Assembly: GCA_035623335.1 (NCBI GenBank)
Contig: DASPTQ010000290.1
Location: 28,713 to 92,712, forward strand
From: JAFAGX01 sp035623335
GTDB lineage: Bacteria > Acidobacteriota > Terriglobia > Terriglobales > Acidobacteriaceae
Reading direction: 5' to 3'
DNA length: 64,000 nt
A program made the translations under genes and the position numbers. Below the pieces are notes generated by a model. The model searched no databases and had not been told where the DNA came from. It saw only the letters and a list, made by a program, of their open reading frames with translations. Below are positions 51,813 through 60,851 of this stretch, piece after piece. Each line of letters starts with the position of its first letter. Within the stretch, counting starts at the first letter, position 1.

Positions 51813-52842
51813 ATGAGGCAGATCTTGTTGAAGGCTCCAGGCGAGTTGGTGGAACGCCAGGTGGACCGACCTGCGGCCTCACCCGGAGAAGCCCTGGTTC
51901 GGATCCGGAGAGTGGGTGTGTGCGGCAGCGACTTCCACGCCCTGGCGGGACGCCACCCGATCTATACCTATCCGCGGGTATTGGGACACGAACTCTCTGG
52001 AGAAATCGTGGAAGTTCCTGCGAATGCCAACGGATTGGCCATCGGCGATCAGTGTGCCATCGATCCCTACACCCTTTTACGGCTACACGAAGGCCGAGCA
52101 AGTCCTGGGCAAAGCCTTGAAGGGAATTCCACGCGATCGCTACTACCTGGCGACCAAAGTTGGACGCTACGGTGACGCAGAGTTGGATTTTTCCGCCGCA
52201 CGATCGATCCAAAGCCTGGATGAGAGCTTGCGAAGAATGGGGGTCGATTACGTGGATATCATCCAGTCGCATGACAACGAGTACGGCGACCTCAATCAGG
52301 TCGTCACTGAGACAATCCCGGCCTTATTCGAACTTCAAAAACTGGGGAAGGCACGCTTTGTGGGTGTGACGGGCTATCCTCTCAAGATCTTTCGAGCCAT
52401 TCTTTCTCGCGTCGATGTCGACCCGATCCTTTCTTACCATCATTACTCCATCAACGACTCAACCTTGCTGAGTCTGGTCCCCTGGCTGCTGGAAAGGTCG
52501 GTGGGGATTATTAATGCTTCCCCGGTTTCTCAGGGGCTGCTCACCAACAATAGGTTGCCGGCTTGGCATCCGGCTCCGCAAGATGTACGGAAGGCATGTC
52601 GAGAGGCGGCGGCCTACTGCCGGAGCCAAGGAACAGACATCGCTAAGTTGGCCATGCAATTTTCTGTGGGCAACCCTGCGATCCATACCACACTGGTCGG
52701 CACCGCCAATCCGGCAAACATCGAAAACAACGTAAAGTGGATCGCCGAGCCAATCGACACAGATCTGCTCGAGCGAGTGCAGGAGATATTGGCTGGCATC
52801 AAAGACCGGGGCTGGATTCTTGGCCGCAACGAAAATAACTGA
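51813..52842 (+). pseudogene. Zn-alcohol dehydrogenase head fused out of frame to aldo/keto reductase tail
   Basis: From ATG 51813: a zinc-type medium-chain dehydrogenase, with PGEALVRIRRVGVCGSDFHA (catalytic Zn Cys) and YPRVLGHELSGEIVEVP (GHE), ending at GDQCAIDPY near 52070. From 52072, in another frame, an aldo/keto reductase begins exactly at its PFYGYTKAEQVLGKALKG block: catalytic Tyr is kept, Lys is in YLATKVGRYG, His in YVDIIQSHDNEY; the catalytic Asp that precedes Tyr is lost. The aldo/keto reductase then runs intact to 52842. Neither enzyme can be whole. The aldo/keto reductase resembles L-galactose/L-fucose dehydrogenases. Confidence 0.7.
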
Positions 52843-52848
52843 ACACCA

Positions 52849-53685
52849 ATGCGGGAAGAACGCATCGATTCCCATCATCATCTTTGGAAGTACTCCGGGG
52901 CGGACTATCCGTGGATGCTGAACGGCATGGAGGCAATCCGCCGCGATTTTCTGGTGGAAGATCTACGGCTGGCAATGCAAGCCGGGGCGATCGATGGAGT
53001 TGTGACGGTACAGGCCCGGCAGAGCCTGGCGGAGACCGAGTGGTTACTGGACCTGGCCTCTGGTTATCCCTTTATGCGCGGGATTGTCGGATGGGTTCCG
53101 CTGACGGATCCCGCGCTCCCATCCCAGCTAGAGAAGTATGCGGCCAATCCGAAGCTGAAAGCCGTGCGGCATGTTCTTCATGATGAGCCCGACGACTTCT
53201 ACCTTTTGCGCGAAGACTTCAACCGAGGCATCGCTCGGCTCAAGGACTTCGGTCTGCGATATGACATTTTGATCTTCGAGCGACACCTGCCACAAACGAT
53301 TGAATTTGTGGACCGGCATCCCCAGCAGCTGTTCATCGTAGACCACGTGGCCAAACCAAAAATCCGGGACCATAGAATGTCGCCATGGCGGGAGCGCATG
53401 CGTGATCTTGCCCGTCGGGAGAATGTCTACTGCAAATTGTCAGGGATGGTTACCGAAGCAAACTGGAAGTCTTGGACAGAAGCCGATCTCCGGCCCTTCA
53501 TTGATGTTGTCCTCGGATGGTTCGGTCCGGATCGCCTGATGTTCGGATCGGATTGGCCGGTAGCGCTGGTGGCGTGTACCTACCGCCGGTGGGTCGAGGT
53601 TGTCGAGCGCGCCACAGAGTCTCTGTCGGCCTCCGAACGCGGGCGATTGTTTGGGGGCACCGCCAGGGAGGTATACGGGTTGTAG
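52849..53685 (+). CDS. Amidohydrolase of the L-fuconolactonase / L-rhamnonolactonase type
   Basis: A 278-residue TIM-barrel hydrolase (COG3618). The N-terminal metal motif RIDSHHHLW, the VVTVQARQSLAETEWLLDLA block, IVDHVAKP, CKLSGMVTEANW and RLMFGSDWPVAL are intact. In sugar pathways it opens sugar lactones made by an aldo/keto reductase. It starts only 7 bases after the aldo/keto reductase stop, so the two were one operon. It may have kept a role or simply not yet decayed. Confidence 0.85.
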   Translation: MREERIDSHHHLWKYSGADYPWMLNGMEAIRRDFLVEDLRLAMQAGAIDGVVTVQARQSLAETEWLLDLASGYPFMRGIVGWVPLTDPALPSQLEKYAANPKLKAVRHVLHDEPDDFYLLREDFNRGIARLKDFGLRYDILIFERHLPQTIEFVDRHPQQLFIVDHVAKPKIRDHRMSPWRERMRDLARRENVYCKLSGMVTEANWKSWTEADLRPFIDVVLGWFGPDRLMFGSDWPVALVACTYRRWVEVVERATESLSASERGRLFGGTAREVYGL

Positions 53686-53768
53686 TCCGGTGCGGGAGTG
53701 TATGACACCGAGGCCGATCGATCCTGGCGTATTAATTCAGACGTGCTGAGTCGATCCAGTTGCCTTGC
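53686..53768. other. Spacer between convergent units
   Basis: 83 bases, no terminator or other feature seen. Confidence 0.3.
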
Positions 53769-55952
53769 TCAGCGCGTGTCGATAGCAAAGCCCAGGAATG
53801 CCGTGACCTCGACGGCCTCATCGCCGCGATACGCGGGCCGGAATTTCCAGCTGGACAGCGCGGCCAGGATCTGATTGGCGGTCGCACTGGTGCCGGTCGG
53901 TTCCTGCACCCGAACGTTCTTCAGGGATCCGGAACGATCGAGCACGCAGGAGATCACCAGCCGGGAGAGCTTGAGATGGGGGGGAAGATTGGCGCGGACC
54001 GGTCGGGGAGCGACCAGGTCATCCGCGTAAGCATGGTTTTCCGAGCTGGGATCAGAATATTGCATCACGGCCGTACCTAACGCCGTGTCGATATAAATCG
54101 AGTAGACCTTGTCGCCTTTGAGTTCGCCGTAGCGATTGAACGCGCCTCCGGAACGCGAACTACCAACCACTGTGATATCCGGACCATCCCCGTCTTGCAT
54201 CTTTGGGGACCGGCTGGGGATGGACGGATCACTGCCGCCCGCGCCGAAGCTCGGGAGCGTGACCACGCCTGGACTGCCGCCATGCACCGAGACGCCTGGC
54301 ATGGGCGGCTTCGAAACCGTTCCCGTGCCTGCGCCGCCCTCACCTGGATAGGGAGAAATGCTATTACGTGCGGCCAGGTCGCCACCCGTCCCGCTTCCCT
54401 CGTTCGATGCCCCCGTCCCGCTGCCCTTCATGGCAGCCCCTGATCCGGGACCTCGCGCGATATCGGTTCCTGTCCCCGGGCCGCCGAGTCCGGGCTTTGC
54501 TCCTCCGGAAGGTGAGAGGGTGATAGCCCCGGCACCGGCACTACTCGGTTTGCCAAGGGTGGACCCGGGCTGGCTGGATACCACGATGCCCGCACCTTTG
54601 TCAGTTCCTCCGGGGTGACTCGGGGGCGCAGCCACTGAACCGGCATCGAGTGAACCCCCAAATCCCGAACCTCGGTTCCCTCGTCCCTGGCTAAAGGCCG
54701 AAGCATCGCCACTTACTGAGGGGGGTGGAGGCACAACCCTGGTTCCTGTTCCTGTTCCTCCACTCAACTCGGTCTGCCCGGCACGCGGAAGAGTCCCACC
54801 GCCGACTTGGACCGGAGGCGGCACAACTTTGGCCGTTCCTGCGCTTACCGGCCCGGAAGGCCCGGTTCGAATCCCGCTCGTCTGAACGGGGGGCGGCACA
54901 ACGCTCGCATTGCCAAGAGCCGGCACTTGGGAGTGTTGGGTGGTCGCGGCATTCCACTCAACTGGCGGTGGTGCGACGTCCTGGCTTCCTACCCCCCTAA
55001 ATGGATCGCGACGCGGGGATGCGTTGCCCACTTGGACTGGAGGCGGCACGATTTGCTTCTGCGGTTCACCCGGCCCGAATCCCGGACCCCGAGCCGCTAC
55101 CTCGCGCGTCACCTCGGTGGGAGGGGGCGCAACGACCCGCGGCGCAGGCAGCGTCAGTTGGGAATTGAGCTTGGTCGCCTGTTCAGGTGCGGAAACTGGC
55201 GGCGGAACAACCGGGGTCAGTTGGGAACCGGGAACGTGCACTGTACTTACGTCCCTTTGGATTCCTGCCGGGCTGGGTGGAACCACCAGCGCATTCATGC
55301 TGGGCGAATTGCGCAATTGCTCGCGCTGCACCCCTGGGCTGGGGGGCACAACTCCCTCTAGCAACGGGGCCACCAGCATGTTCTCGCGGCGGACTTCCGG
55401 CGAAGGAGCGACAACGGTCTCGGTTGGGCTCGGCGCCGCGAGCGCTGCCCGGATACCTTCTACCGGAGGAGGGCCAGGCACGTTCTTGTAGGCGGCGAGC
55501 AGATTCTTGACCGCCGCATCGGACTGCGGCAGATTCAAGCTGGGGGCATCGACCACCTTCTCCCGCAGCACATTGCCGCGGGCCACCCGGATCACTTGGG
55601 TGCGATGAGCCGAGGTCCTGCCGCCGGCACTCCCCGCTTTGCCCGATTCCGCGCCGCCTCGGTCCTCGGTCTGTGGCAATTCATCCCCCGAGAAATAAAT
55701 CACGTCATATTTGGGTCTGACTCGCAGCTGAGAGGGAGTAAGAGATGAGATTTGGGAGGGCAGCACAATCAGCGCCGCCACCAAGATTGCCTCGGTGATC
55801 CAGGTTGCGACGATCCGGCGATAGGGAAGCACCCCGGTTCTGGCCTCCCCGGCAAGGGGCGGGGGAGACTTCATGAGGGCCGGCCGAATCGAGGTGACAA
55901 ATTCCGACCACGGGGAGGACCACTCCACCAGAAGTTTGAGTTGGGGTTTCAT
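53769..55952 (-). CDS. TonB-like energy-transducer protein with Pro/Gly-rich repeats
   Basis: A 727-residue protein. One membrane helix at about 46-68 (IVATWITEAILVAALIVLPS), then the block KYDVIYFSGDELPQTEDRGG, which I recognise as recurrent in acidobacterial TonB-like proteins. Residues about 170-430 hold around ten spaced repeats of a VVPPPVQ-type motif; 430-590 is rich in Gly, Ser and Pro. The last ~90 residues are a TonB C-terminal domain (LKLSRLVISCVLDRSGSLKN; ILAALSSWKFRPAYRGDEAV). It is the last gene of the tad operon and overlaps the DUF192 gene by 4 bases (ATGA). The rod-like middle could span the periplasm to reach the outer-membrane secretin. Confidence 0.8.
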   Translation of the reverse strand: MKPQLKLLVEWSSPWSEFVTSIRPALMKSPPPLAGEARTGVLPYRRIVATWITEAILVAALIVLPSQISSLTPSQLRVRPKYDVIYFSGDELPQTEDRGGAESGKAGSAGGRTSAHRTQVIRVARGNVLREKVVDAPSLNLPQSDAAVKNLLAAYKNVPGPPPVEGIRAALAAPSPTETVVAPSPEVRRENMLVAPLLEGVVPPSPGVQREQLRNSPSMNALVVPPSPAGIQRDVSTVHVPGSQLTPVVPPPVSAPEQATKLNSQLTLPAPRVVAPPPTEVTREVAARGPGFGPGEPQKQIVPPPVQVGNASPRRDPFRGVGSQDVAPPPVEWNAATTQHSQVPALGNASVVPPPVQTSGIRTGPSGPVSAGTAKVVPPPVQVGGGTLPRAGQTELSGGTGTGTRVVPPPPSVSGDASAFSQGRGNRGSGFGGSLDAGSVAAPPSHPGGTDKGAGIVVSSQPGSTLGKPSSAGAGAITLSPSGGAKPGLGGPGTGTDIARGPGSGAAMKGSGTGASNEGSGTGGDLAARNSISPYPGEGGAGTGTVSKPPMPGVSVHGGSPGVVTLPSFGAGGSDPSIPSRSPKMQDGDGPDITVVGSSRSGGAFNRYGELKGDKVYSIYIDTALGTAVMQYSDPSSENHAYADDLVAPRPVRANLPPHLKLSRLVISCVLDRSGSLKNVRVQEPTGTSATANQILAALSSWKFRPAYRGDEAVEVTAFLGFAIDTR

Positions 55953-56350
55953 CCTCGGTTCGTCTCCGTGGGCGGTCCTACAGCAATCTCGATTTCATCT
56001 CCCAGGGCAGTTCCGCTGGGGCGCAGCGTCTCCCCGGGTAGCTCCAGAACCGACGCGGCCTGCAAGCTGATCCGGCCTAATCGCCAGGGCTTAAGCCCAT
56101 AATCCATGTGCACCACGAGCCGATTCGAATCCAAATACAACACATCGATCGGGAAGCGCATGGCCAAGGTGTGCACGCCCCGGCAGGGCACGATCCATAG
56201 CCCGTCCCCGGCGCGAAACTGCCAATCCTTTCTGCACATCAGACCGCGAAAACGGGACCAGTGGGTTCCGGCCACCGAGAGCCGGGTGGCCAAATAGGCA
56301 TGCCGCGTTCGATTGAACGCGTATCGAGTCGTATCCTCTCGCGGCATCAT
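55949..56350 (-). CDS. DUF192 family protein
   Basis: A 133-residue protein of the DUF192 fold, with GLMCRKDWQFRAGDGLWIVP, the HTLAMRFPIDVLYLD motif and AASVLELPGET. No signal peptide is visible, unlike many members. The function is unknown across the family. It is tightly placed between tadC (37 bases) and the TonB-like gene (4-base overlap), so it is part of the pilus operon; DUF192 genes near tad clusters are something I recall from other bacteria. Confidence 0.88.
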   Translation of the reverse strand: MMPREDTTRYAFNRTRHAYLATRLSVAGTHWSRFRGLMCRKDWQFRAGDGLWIVPCRGVHTLAMRFPIDVLYLDSNRLVVHMDYGLKPWRLGRISLQAASVLELPGETLRPSGTALGDEIEIAVGPPTETNRG

Positions 56351-56387
56351 ACTCTTAATTTGGTTCCCGTCTCCTGTGGTGATTTAC

Positions 56388-57290
56388 TTAATGTGGTGTC
56401 ACCGGCTTGAATGTACGAATGAGCTGGATGAAGGCCGGGCCCAGAGTGACAAAAATAATTGAGGGGAGGACAAACAAAACGAGGGGGATCACCATCTTAA
56501 TGGTGGTTTTGGCTGCCTGCTCCTCCGCCCGCTGCCGGCGCTCGGTGCGCAGCGAATCCGAGTGGACCCGCAGGGCCTGGGCCACGCTGGTGCCGAAGCG
56601 GTCGGTTTGTATCAGCGTTCCCACCAGAGAGCGAATATCGTCGACGCCCGTACGTTCGACCAGGTTGCGAAGCGCTTCGGGCCGGGGCTTACCAGCGCGC
56701 ATTTCCAGATTTACCATGTGAAATTCGTCGCTGAGCTCAGGATGCGCGTGATGCAGGTCTTGGCCTACTCGCATCATCGCCTGATCGAGCGCCAGTCCTG
56801 CTTCTACGCAAATGACGGTGAGGTCGAGCGCATCGGGCAATCCAATTTTGATGCGGTGCTGCCGGTTTTGGATTTTGCGCTTCAAGGCAAGACGGGGCAG
56901 AAAAAATCCGAACGCGGTCAGACTCACCAGCAGCATCGGCGAATCCAGCCCGGTGGTCGCAATGGTCAGGAGCAGAGCCAGGAAGGCACAGGCCAGCCGG
57001 CTTCCCATGTAGATGGTCAGGTGGTGGGCATCACGGTATCCCGCCTGGATCAGCCAACGGCGGGTGCGCGAGACGTCGGTCGGCGACAAGGGGATCGCCT
57101 TGCTCAACGGGTCCAGGGCATGCTCAAGGCGCTCCTTGAGCTCCGTCTTCTCAACCGGTCCCCGCCGTTGCCAGCCGAGTGCGCGCAAGCGAGCGCCCAG
57201 CAGGGATTTCGGAGCATAGATGGCGGCCAGGAAGGAAAACACGACCAGCGCCACCGTCACAAAAATCAGAATCGTGAGCGCCAGGGCCAT
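56388..57290 (-). CDS. tadC: Tad pilus inner-membrane protein TadC (GspF-like)
   Basis: A 300-residue membrane protein with a helix at the N-terminus, two near residues 90-130 and one at the C-terminus. The T2SSF signature GLPDALDLTVICVEAGLALD is intact, followed by VNLEMRAGKPRPEALRNLVE. Forms the inner-membrane platform with TadB. The gene is 3 bases from tadB. Confidence 0.92.
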   Translation of the reverse strand: MALALTILIFVTVALVVFSFLAAIYAPKSLLGARLRALGWQRRGPVEKTELKERLEHALDPLSKAIPLSPTDVSRTRRWLIQAGYRDAHHLTIYMGSRLACAFLALLLTIATTGLDSPMLLVSLTAFGFFLPRLALKRKIQNRQHRIKIGLPDALDLTVICVEAGLALDQAMMRVGQDLHHAHPELSDEFHMVNLEMRAGKPRPEALRNLVERTGVDDIRSLVGTLIQTDRFGTSVAQALRVHSDSLRTERRQRAEEQAAKTTIKMVIPLVLFVLPSIIFVTLGPAFIQLIRTFKPVTPH

Positions 57291-57293
57291 CGC

Positions 57294-58280
57294 TTACACC
57301 TGAATCCGAATGATATTGCGAATCACAAAATAGCCGAGCGTCTGCAACACAATGCCGCTGACGATCAGGGTATGCCCGATCGGATCGGCAAAGAGCGGGC
57401 GAATAAAGATCGGACTGGTCATCAGCATAATCACGACGATCAGGGGAGGGAGTCCCATCAGCAGCATCATGGTGAGCCGCCCCTGGGCGGTGTACACTCG
57501 CACCTGCCGCATGATCTTGAACCTCTCCCGGATGACGTAGGAGAGATTATCGAGAATTTCCGCCAAATTACCGCCGGTTTCCCGCTGCAGCATGACGGCG
57601 GTCACAAAGAATTTCACGTCCACCAAGGGCATTCGCTCGGTCAAGTTCATCAAGGCGTCCCGCACGGGCAAGCCAAATTTTTGCTCCTCGAAGAGCATGC
57701 GGAACTCTCCCGCCACCGGCTCGGCGATTTCATGGGCAATCAACTCGAGGGCTGTGGTGAACGCGTGTCCGGCGCGCACCGCCCGGGCGAGGGTGTCAAT
57801 GGCGTCGGGAAACAGCTCTTCGAACCTCTGAAAGCGCTTGGTTCGGCGATAGGAGGCATAGGAATAGGGCAGAACGCCACCTAGGACCAGTCCCAGCATG
57901 GCAAAAAGCAACCCCTGGTTGGGGGGCAGGGACGTGGCCAGCAACAAACCCACGGCTCCCATGGCAAGGGCGCTCACCACGCAGTAGAGCAGGAGATTGC
58001 CGGCGCGCACCCTGAGGTTGGCCTGTTCCAGAAGATGCTGAACCTTGGTCATGCGTTCGGAGCGACGGAGCAGGTTATCGATTGCCGGAATCTGGCTGAG
58101 CATCTCGTCGCGCAGCAGGGCTAGTTCCGGGCTGGGTTCGCGCTCGGAGGCTCGGTCGACGGAGGCGAGACGTTCGCGCAACAGGCGGGCTTGGGCGCTG
58201 CGCTGGTCGAGAAACATCGCCACCGCGAACGTCAGCGCAGCCACTGTCACAAAAACCAGGATGACCACTACGATCAACAT
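57294..58280 (-). CDS. tadB: Tad pilus inner-membrane protein TadB (GspF-like)
   Basis: About 328 residues from ATG 58280, which begins the membrane segment LIVVVILVFVTVAALTFAVA. The T2SSF core is FPDAIDTLARAVRAGHAFTT followed by LVDVKFFVTAVMLQRETGGN and three later helices. Platform partner of TadC. The gene order cpaF-tadB-tadC is canonical. Confidence 0.93.
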   Translation of the reverse strand: MLIVVVILVFVTVAALTFAVAMFLDQRSAQARLLRERLASVDRASEREPSPELALLRDEMLSQIPAIDNLLRRSERMTKVQHLLEQANLRVRAGNLLLYCVVSALAMGAVGLLLATSLPPNQGLLFAMLGLVLGGVLPYSYASYRRTKRFQRFEELFPDAIDTLARAVRAGHAFTTALELIAHEIAEPVAGEFRMLFEEQKFGLPVRDALMNLTERMPLVDVKFFVTAVMLQRETGGNLAEILDNLSYVIRERFKIMRQVRVYTAQGRLTMMLLMGLPPLIVVIMLMTSPIFIRPLFADPIGHTLIVSGIVLQTLGYFVIRNIIRIQV

Positions 58281-58302
58281 AAGAGTTTCCGAGGCCGGGC
58301 TC

Positions 58303-59598
58303 CTATACCTCCATGCGAGACTCAAACAGCGCTAGGCGGAGCCGTTGACCGGCGGTTGCCAGGCGCTCGGCGAATTTGGGTCGGATCCCGCTGGCGCGAA
58401 AACTTCCGCGCACCTTGCCGCTTTCCTCGATCCCCACGCGGTCGAAGGTGAAGATGTCCTGCATCACCACCATGGAATTCTCCATGCCCGTGACCTCGGA
58501 AATCGAAATCACCTTGCGGGTTCCGTCCGACAGACGCGACACCTGCACCACCGCATGGATGGCGGAGGCAATCTGCTGACGCATGGCCCGCTCCGGAAGA
58601 TTGAGATTCGCCATGGAGAGCATGTTCTCGAGTCGTGCCAGCGCATCCCGTGGTGTGTTGGCGTGGATGGTAGTGAGCGAACCCTCATGCCCGGTGTTCA
58701 TCGCATTGAGCATGTCGAAGGCCTCTTCGCCGCGCACCTCGCCGACCACGATGCGATCGGGCCGCATACGCAGGCTGTTAATCACCAGTTGCCGCTGGCG
58801 TACGGCGCCTTTGCCTTCAATATTGGGCGGACGCGTCTCCAGCCGCACCACGTGCTGCTGCTTCAACTGCAATTCGGCCGCATCCTCGATGGTAACGATA
58901 CGCTCGGAGTTGGGGATATAGCCCGAAAGTACATTCAGCAGCGTCGTCTTGCCTGCGCCCGTGCCTCCCGATACCACGATGTTCAGCCGCCCTTTCACCA
59001 TGGCGGAAAGCAGCTCGAGCATGGATTCGGTGAGCGTCTTGTTTTCGATCATGTTGCGGGCGGTCAGCGGATCACGCCCGAAGCGGCGGATCGAAAGGCA
59101 AGGACCGTCGATGGCCAGGGGGGGAATGATGGCGTTGACGCGCGAGCCATCCGGAAGCCGTGCGTCCACCATGGGGGAGGATTCGTCCACCCGCCGTCCT
59201 ACGCGCGAGACGATGCGGTCAATGATTTGCATCAAGTGCGCATCATCTTTGAAGCTGAGGCTGGTAACTTCAATCTTGCCTGCGCGTTCCACGAACACGT
59301 GCTTGTAACCGTTGACCAGAATGTCGGAGATCGAGGGGTCCTTGAGCAGCGGTTCGAGTGGTCCCAACCCGAAGATTTCGTCGAGAATCTCCCGCGACAG
59401 GCGCTCGCGCTCGGTAAAGCTGAGCGGCACCGCCTCGCTGTTCACGGAATTGCGGATCAGCTGGAGAACTTCCTCCCGAGCGGTGTCGCCCGAGGTGCGC
59501 CCCAATTTCTCGAGATCCAGCCGATCGAGAATCTTGCGGTGAAGATCCGCCTTGACTTGTTGATAGTCGGTCGTTTCGAAACTCTGCAAATTCGCCAT
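58303..59598 (-). CDS. cpaF: Tad pilus assembly ATPase CpaF/TadA
   Basis: A 431-residue hexameric ATPase of the GspE/VirB11 superfamily that powers pilus assembly. Walker A is VVSGGTGAGKTTLLNVLSGY, the Asp box IVTIEDAAEL and Walker B RPDRIVVGEVRGEEAFDML; the His box is NTGHEGSLTTIHANTP. The N-terminal ~90 residues carry the Tad-specific domain. 22 bases before tadB. Confidence 0.96.
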   Translation of the reverse strand: MANLQSFETTDYQQVKADLHRKILDRLDLEKLGRTSGDTAREEVLQLIRNSVNSEAVPLSFTERERLSREILDEIFGLGPLEPLLKDPSISDILVNGYKHVFVERAGKIEVTSLSFKDDAHLMQIIDRIVSRVGRRVDESSPMVDARLPDGSRVNAIIPPLAIDGPCLSIRRFGRDPLTARNMIENKTLTESMLELLSAMVKGRLNIVVSGGTGAGKTTLLNVLSGYIPNSERIVTIEDAAELQLKQQHVVRLETRPPNIEGKGAVRQRQLVINSLRMRPDRIVVGEVRGEEAFDMLNAMNTGHEGSLTTIHANTPRDALARLENMLSMANLNLPERAMRQQIASAIHAVVQVSRLSDGTRKVISISEVTGMENSMVVMQDIFTFDRVGIEESGKVRGSFRASGIRPKFAERLATAGQRLRLALFESRMEV

Positions 59599-59621
59599 AC
59601 CTGTTCCTGAAGGTTGCTAAC

Positions 59622-60791
59622 CTACCCGCTCTTGAACAACGACCAAGCCTTGCGTTTGACATCCAGTTCGTTCTCGGTCAAGCGCGCCGCCAGGCTGGTA
59701 AAAGCCCGCGCAATCTCAGTGTGCGTTTGTTGTACAAGAGGGACCCCATGATCAATCGCTTTGGACACGGCAAAATATTGATTGGGAATCTTCGCCGCCA
59801 GCTTTGCCCCGGCCGCCGCTTCTGCATCCGCCTCGCTAAAACCCGGGATCTTGCGAAAGCGATTCAACACCAGCTGAATCTTCTCCGGGTTGCTGTTCTC
59901 GCTGAGGTACTGCTGCACTCGAGCCGCGCTCCATAACGAGGCCACATCCGCGTGCGCCACCATTAATACGGTCTGGGACAAGGTGGTGGCCAGTCTCGTT
60001 GTGCTGTCCATGCGGGTGGAGGCATCGACCACTACGTGGCGGAAGTGCCCCATCAGCAGGTCCAGCAGCTTGGCGTATTCGGTATTGGCCGCGTCGCCCG
60101 CCACCGGCGTGGTGGGCCCGGCGAGCAATTGCAATCCCCCGCCGTGCCGGGTCATGAAGCTTTCGAGCAGAGAGCTATCGAGCCGATGCAGGTTGCGCAT
60201 GGCGTCGGCCACGGTGAAAAGCGGCTTCAAATTCAGGTGCAGGGCGCAGTGGCCCAAGGGAGCCAGATCGACCAGGGCGGTGTTGCCGTGCGCGGCTTGC
60301 AGGGCCAGTGCCAGGTTTACGGCGACCGTCGTCGAGCCACTTCCTCCCTTGGCGTTGACTACGGTAAAGATTTTGCCGCGAACTTCCTCCTGCCGCTTGC
60401 GCTGCGCCGTGGAGAGCCGCACGAAAGCTTCTAAGAGAGCGGTGGTCGTCGTCGGTCGCTCGATGAATTCCCGTGCTCCCGCACGCATCGCGCTCACGAT
60501 CACCTGCGGCTGGGTCAGGCTGCCGATGGCGAACAGGGCGGGTTCGGGCATAACCTGGTGCATCAGTTCGATGGCGCTCAAGGCCGGGACCGGGGCATCG
60601 GCGGGAATATCGACCAGCACGACGTCGGCGTTGGCACTCTGGATCCGGCGCATGACCGGGTCGCTCGCCGCCAACGGAAAATTGCTGCAGCTATGCACGG
60701 TGCGCGCCACGCTGGTTCCATCCACCAGAATCTGTAACAAGGCGCGTTGCTCGCCATCGTGCGCGACCACGACTACAGAAAGTTCGGCCAT
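59622..60791 (-). CDS. cpaE: CpaE/TadZ-like pilus localisation protein
   Basis: A 389-residue protein with an atypical receiver-like N-terminal domain (about 1-130) and a MinD/ParA-like ATPase domain. The Walker A region is VNAKGGSGSTTVAVNLALAL (deviant type: KGGxGxT), and TALVDLAPLGHCALHLNL follows. In other systems CpaE/TadZ sets the polar site of the pilus. The receiver-like domain lacks a convincing phospho-acceptor pocket, so it is likely a docking module. Confidence 0.88.
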   Translation of the reverse strand: MAELSVVVVAHDGEQRALLQILVDGTSVARTVHSCSNFPLAASDPVMRRIQSANADVVLVDIPADAPVPALSAIELMHQVMPEPALFAIGSLTQPQVIVSAMRAGAREFIERPTTTTALLEAFVRLSTAQRKRQEEVRGKIFTVVNAKGGSGSTTVAVNLALALQAAHGNTALVDLAPLGHCALHLNLKPLFTVADAMRNLHRLDSSLLESFMTRHGGGLQLLAGPTTPVAGDAANTEYAKLLDLLMGHFRHVVVDASTRMDSTTRLATTLSQTVLMVAHADVASLWSAARVQQYLSENSNPEKIQLVLNRFRKIPGFSEADAEAAAGAKLAAKIPNQYFAVSKAIDHGVPLVQQTHTEIARAFTSLAARLTENELDVKRKAWSLFKSG

Positions 60792-60851
60792 CGCTCTACA
60801 ACTTCTCCTGTCAAATCTGGCGCCGCAGCCGGGAGGGGAGGAGGCTCGCCC

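Noticed and set aside
54358..55361. Open frames on the plus strand within the TonB-like gene
   Set aside because: Gly/Pro-rich coding sequence is stop-poor in all frames; none has an RBS or domain.
56562..57884. A 440-codon open frame opposite tadB and tadC
   Set aside because: Same reason: Gln/His/Arg-rich shadow without an RBS or a family.
58345..59610. A 421-codon open frame opposite cpaF
   Set aside because: High-GC shadow of a real gene; its translation is rich in His/Gly/Arg with no domain, and cpaF is unmistakable on the other strand.
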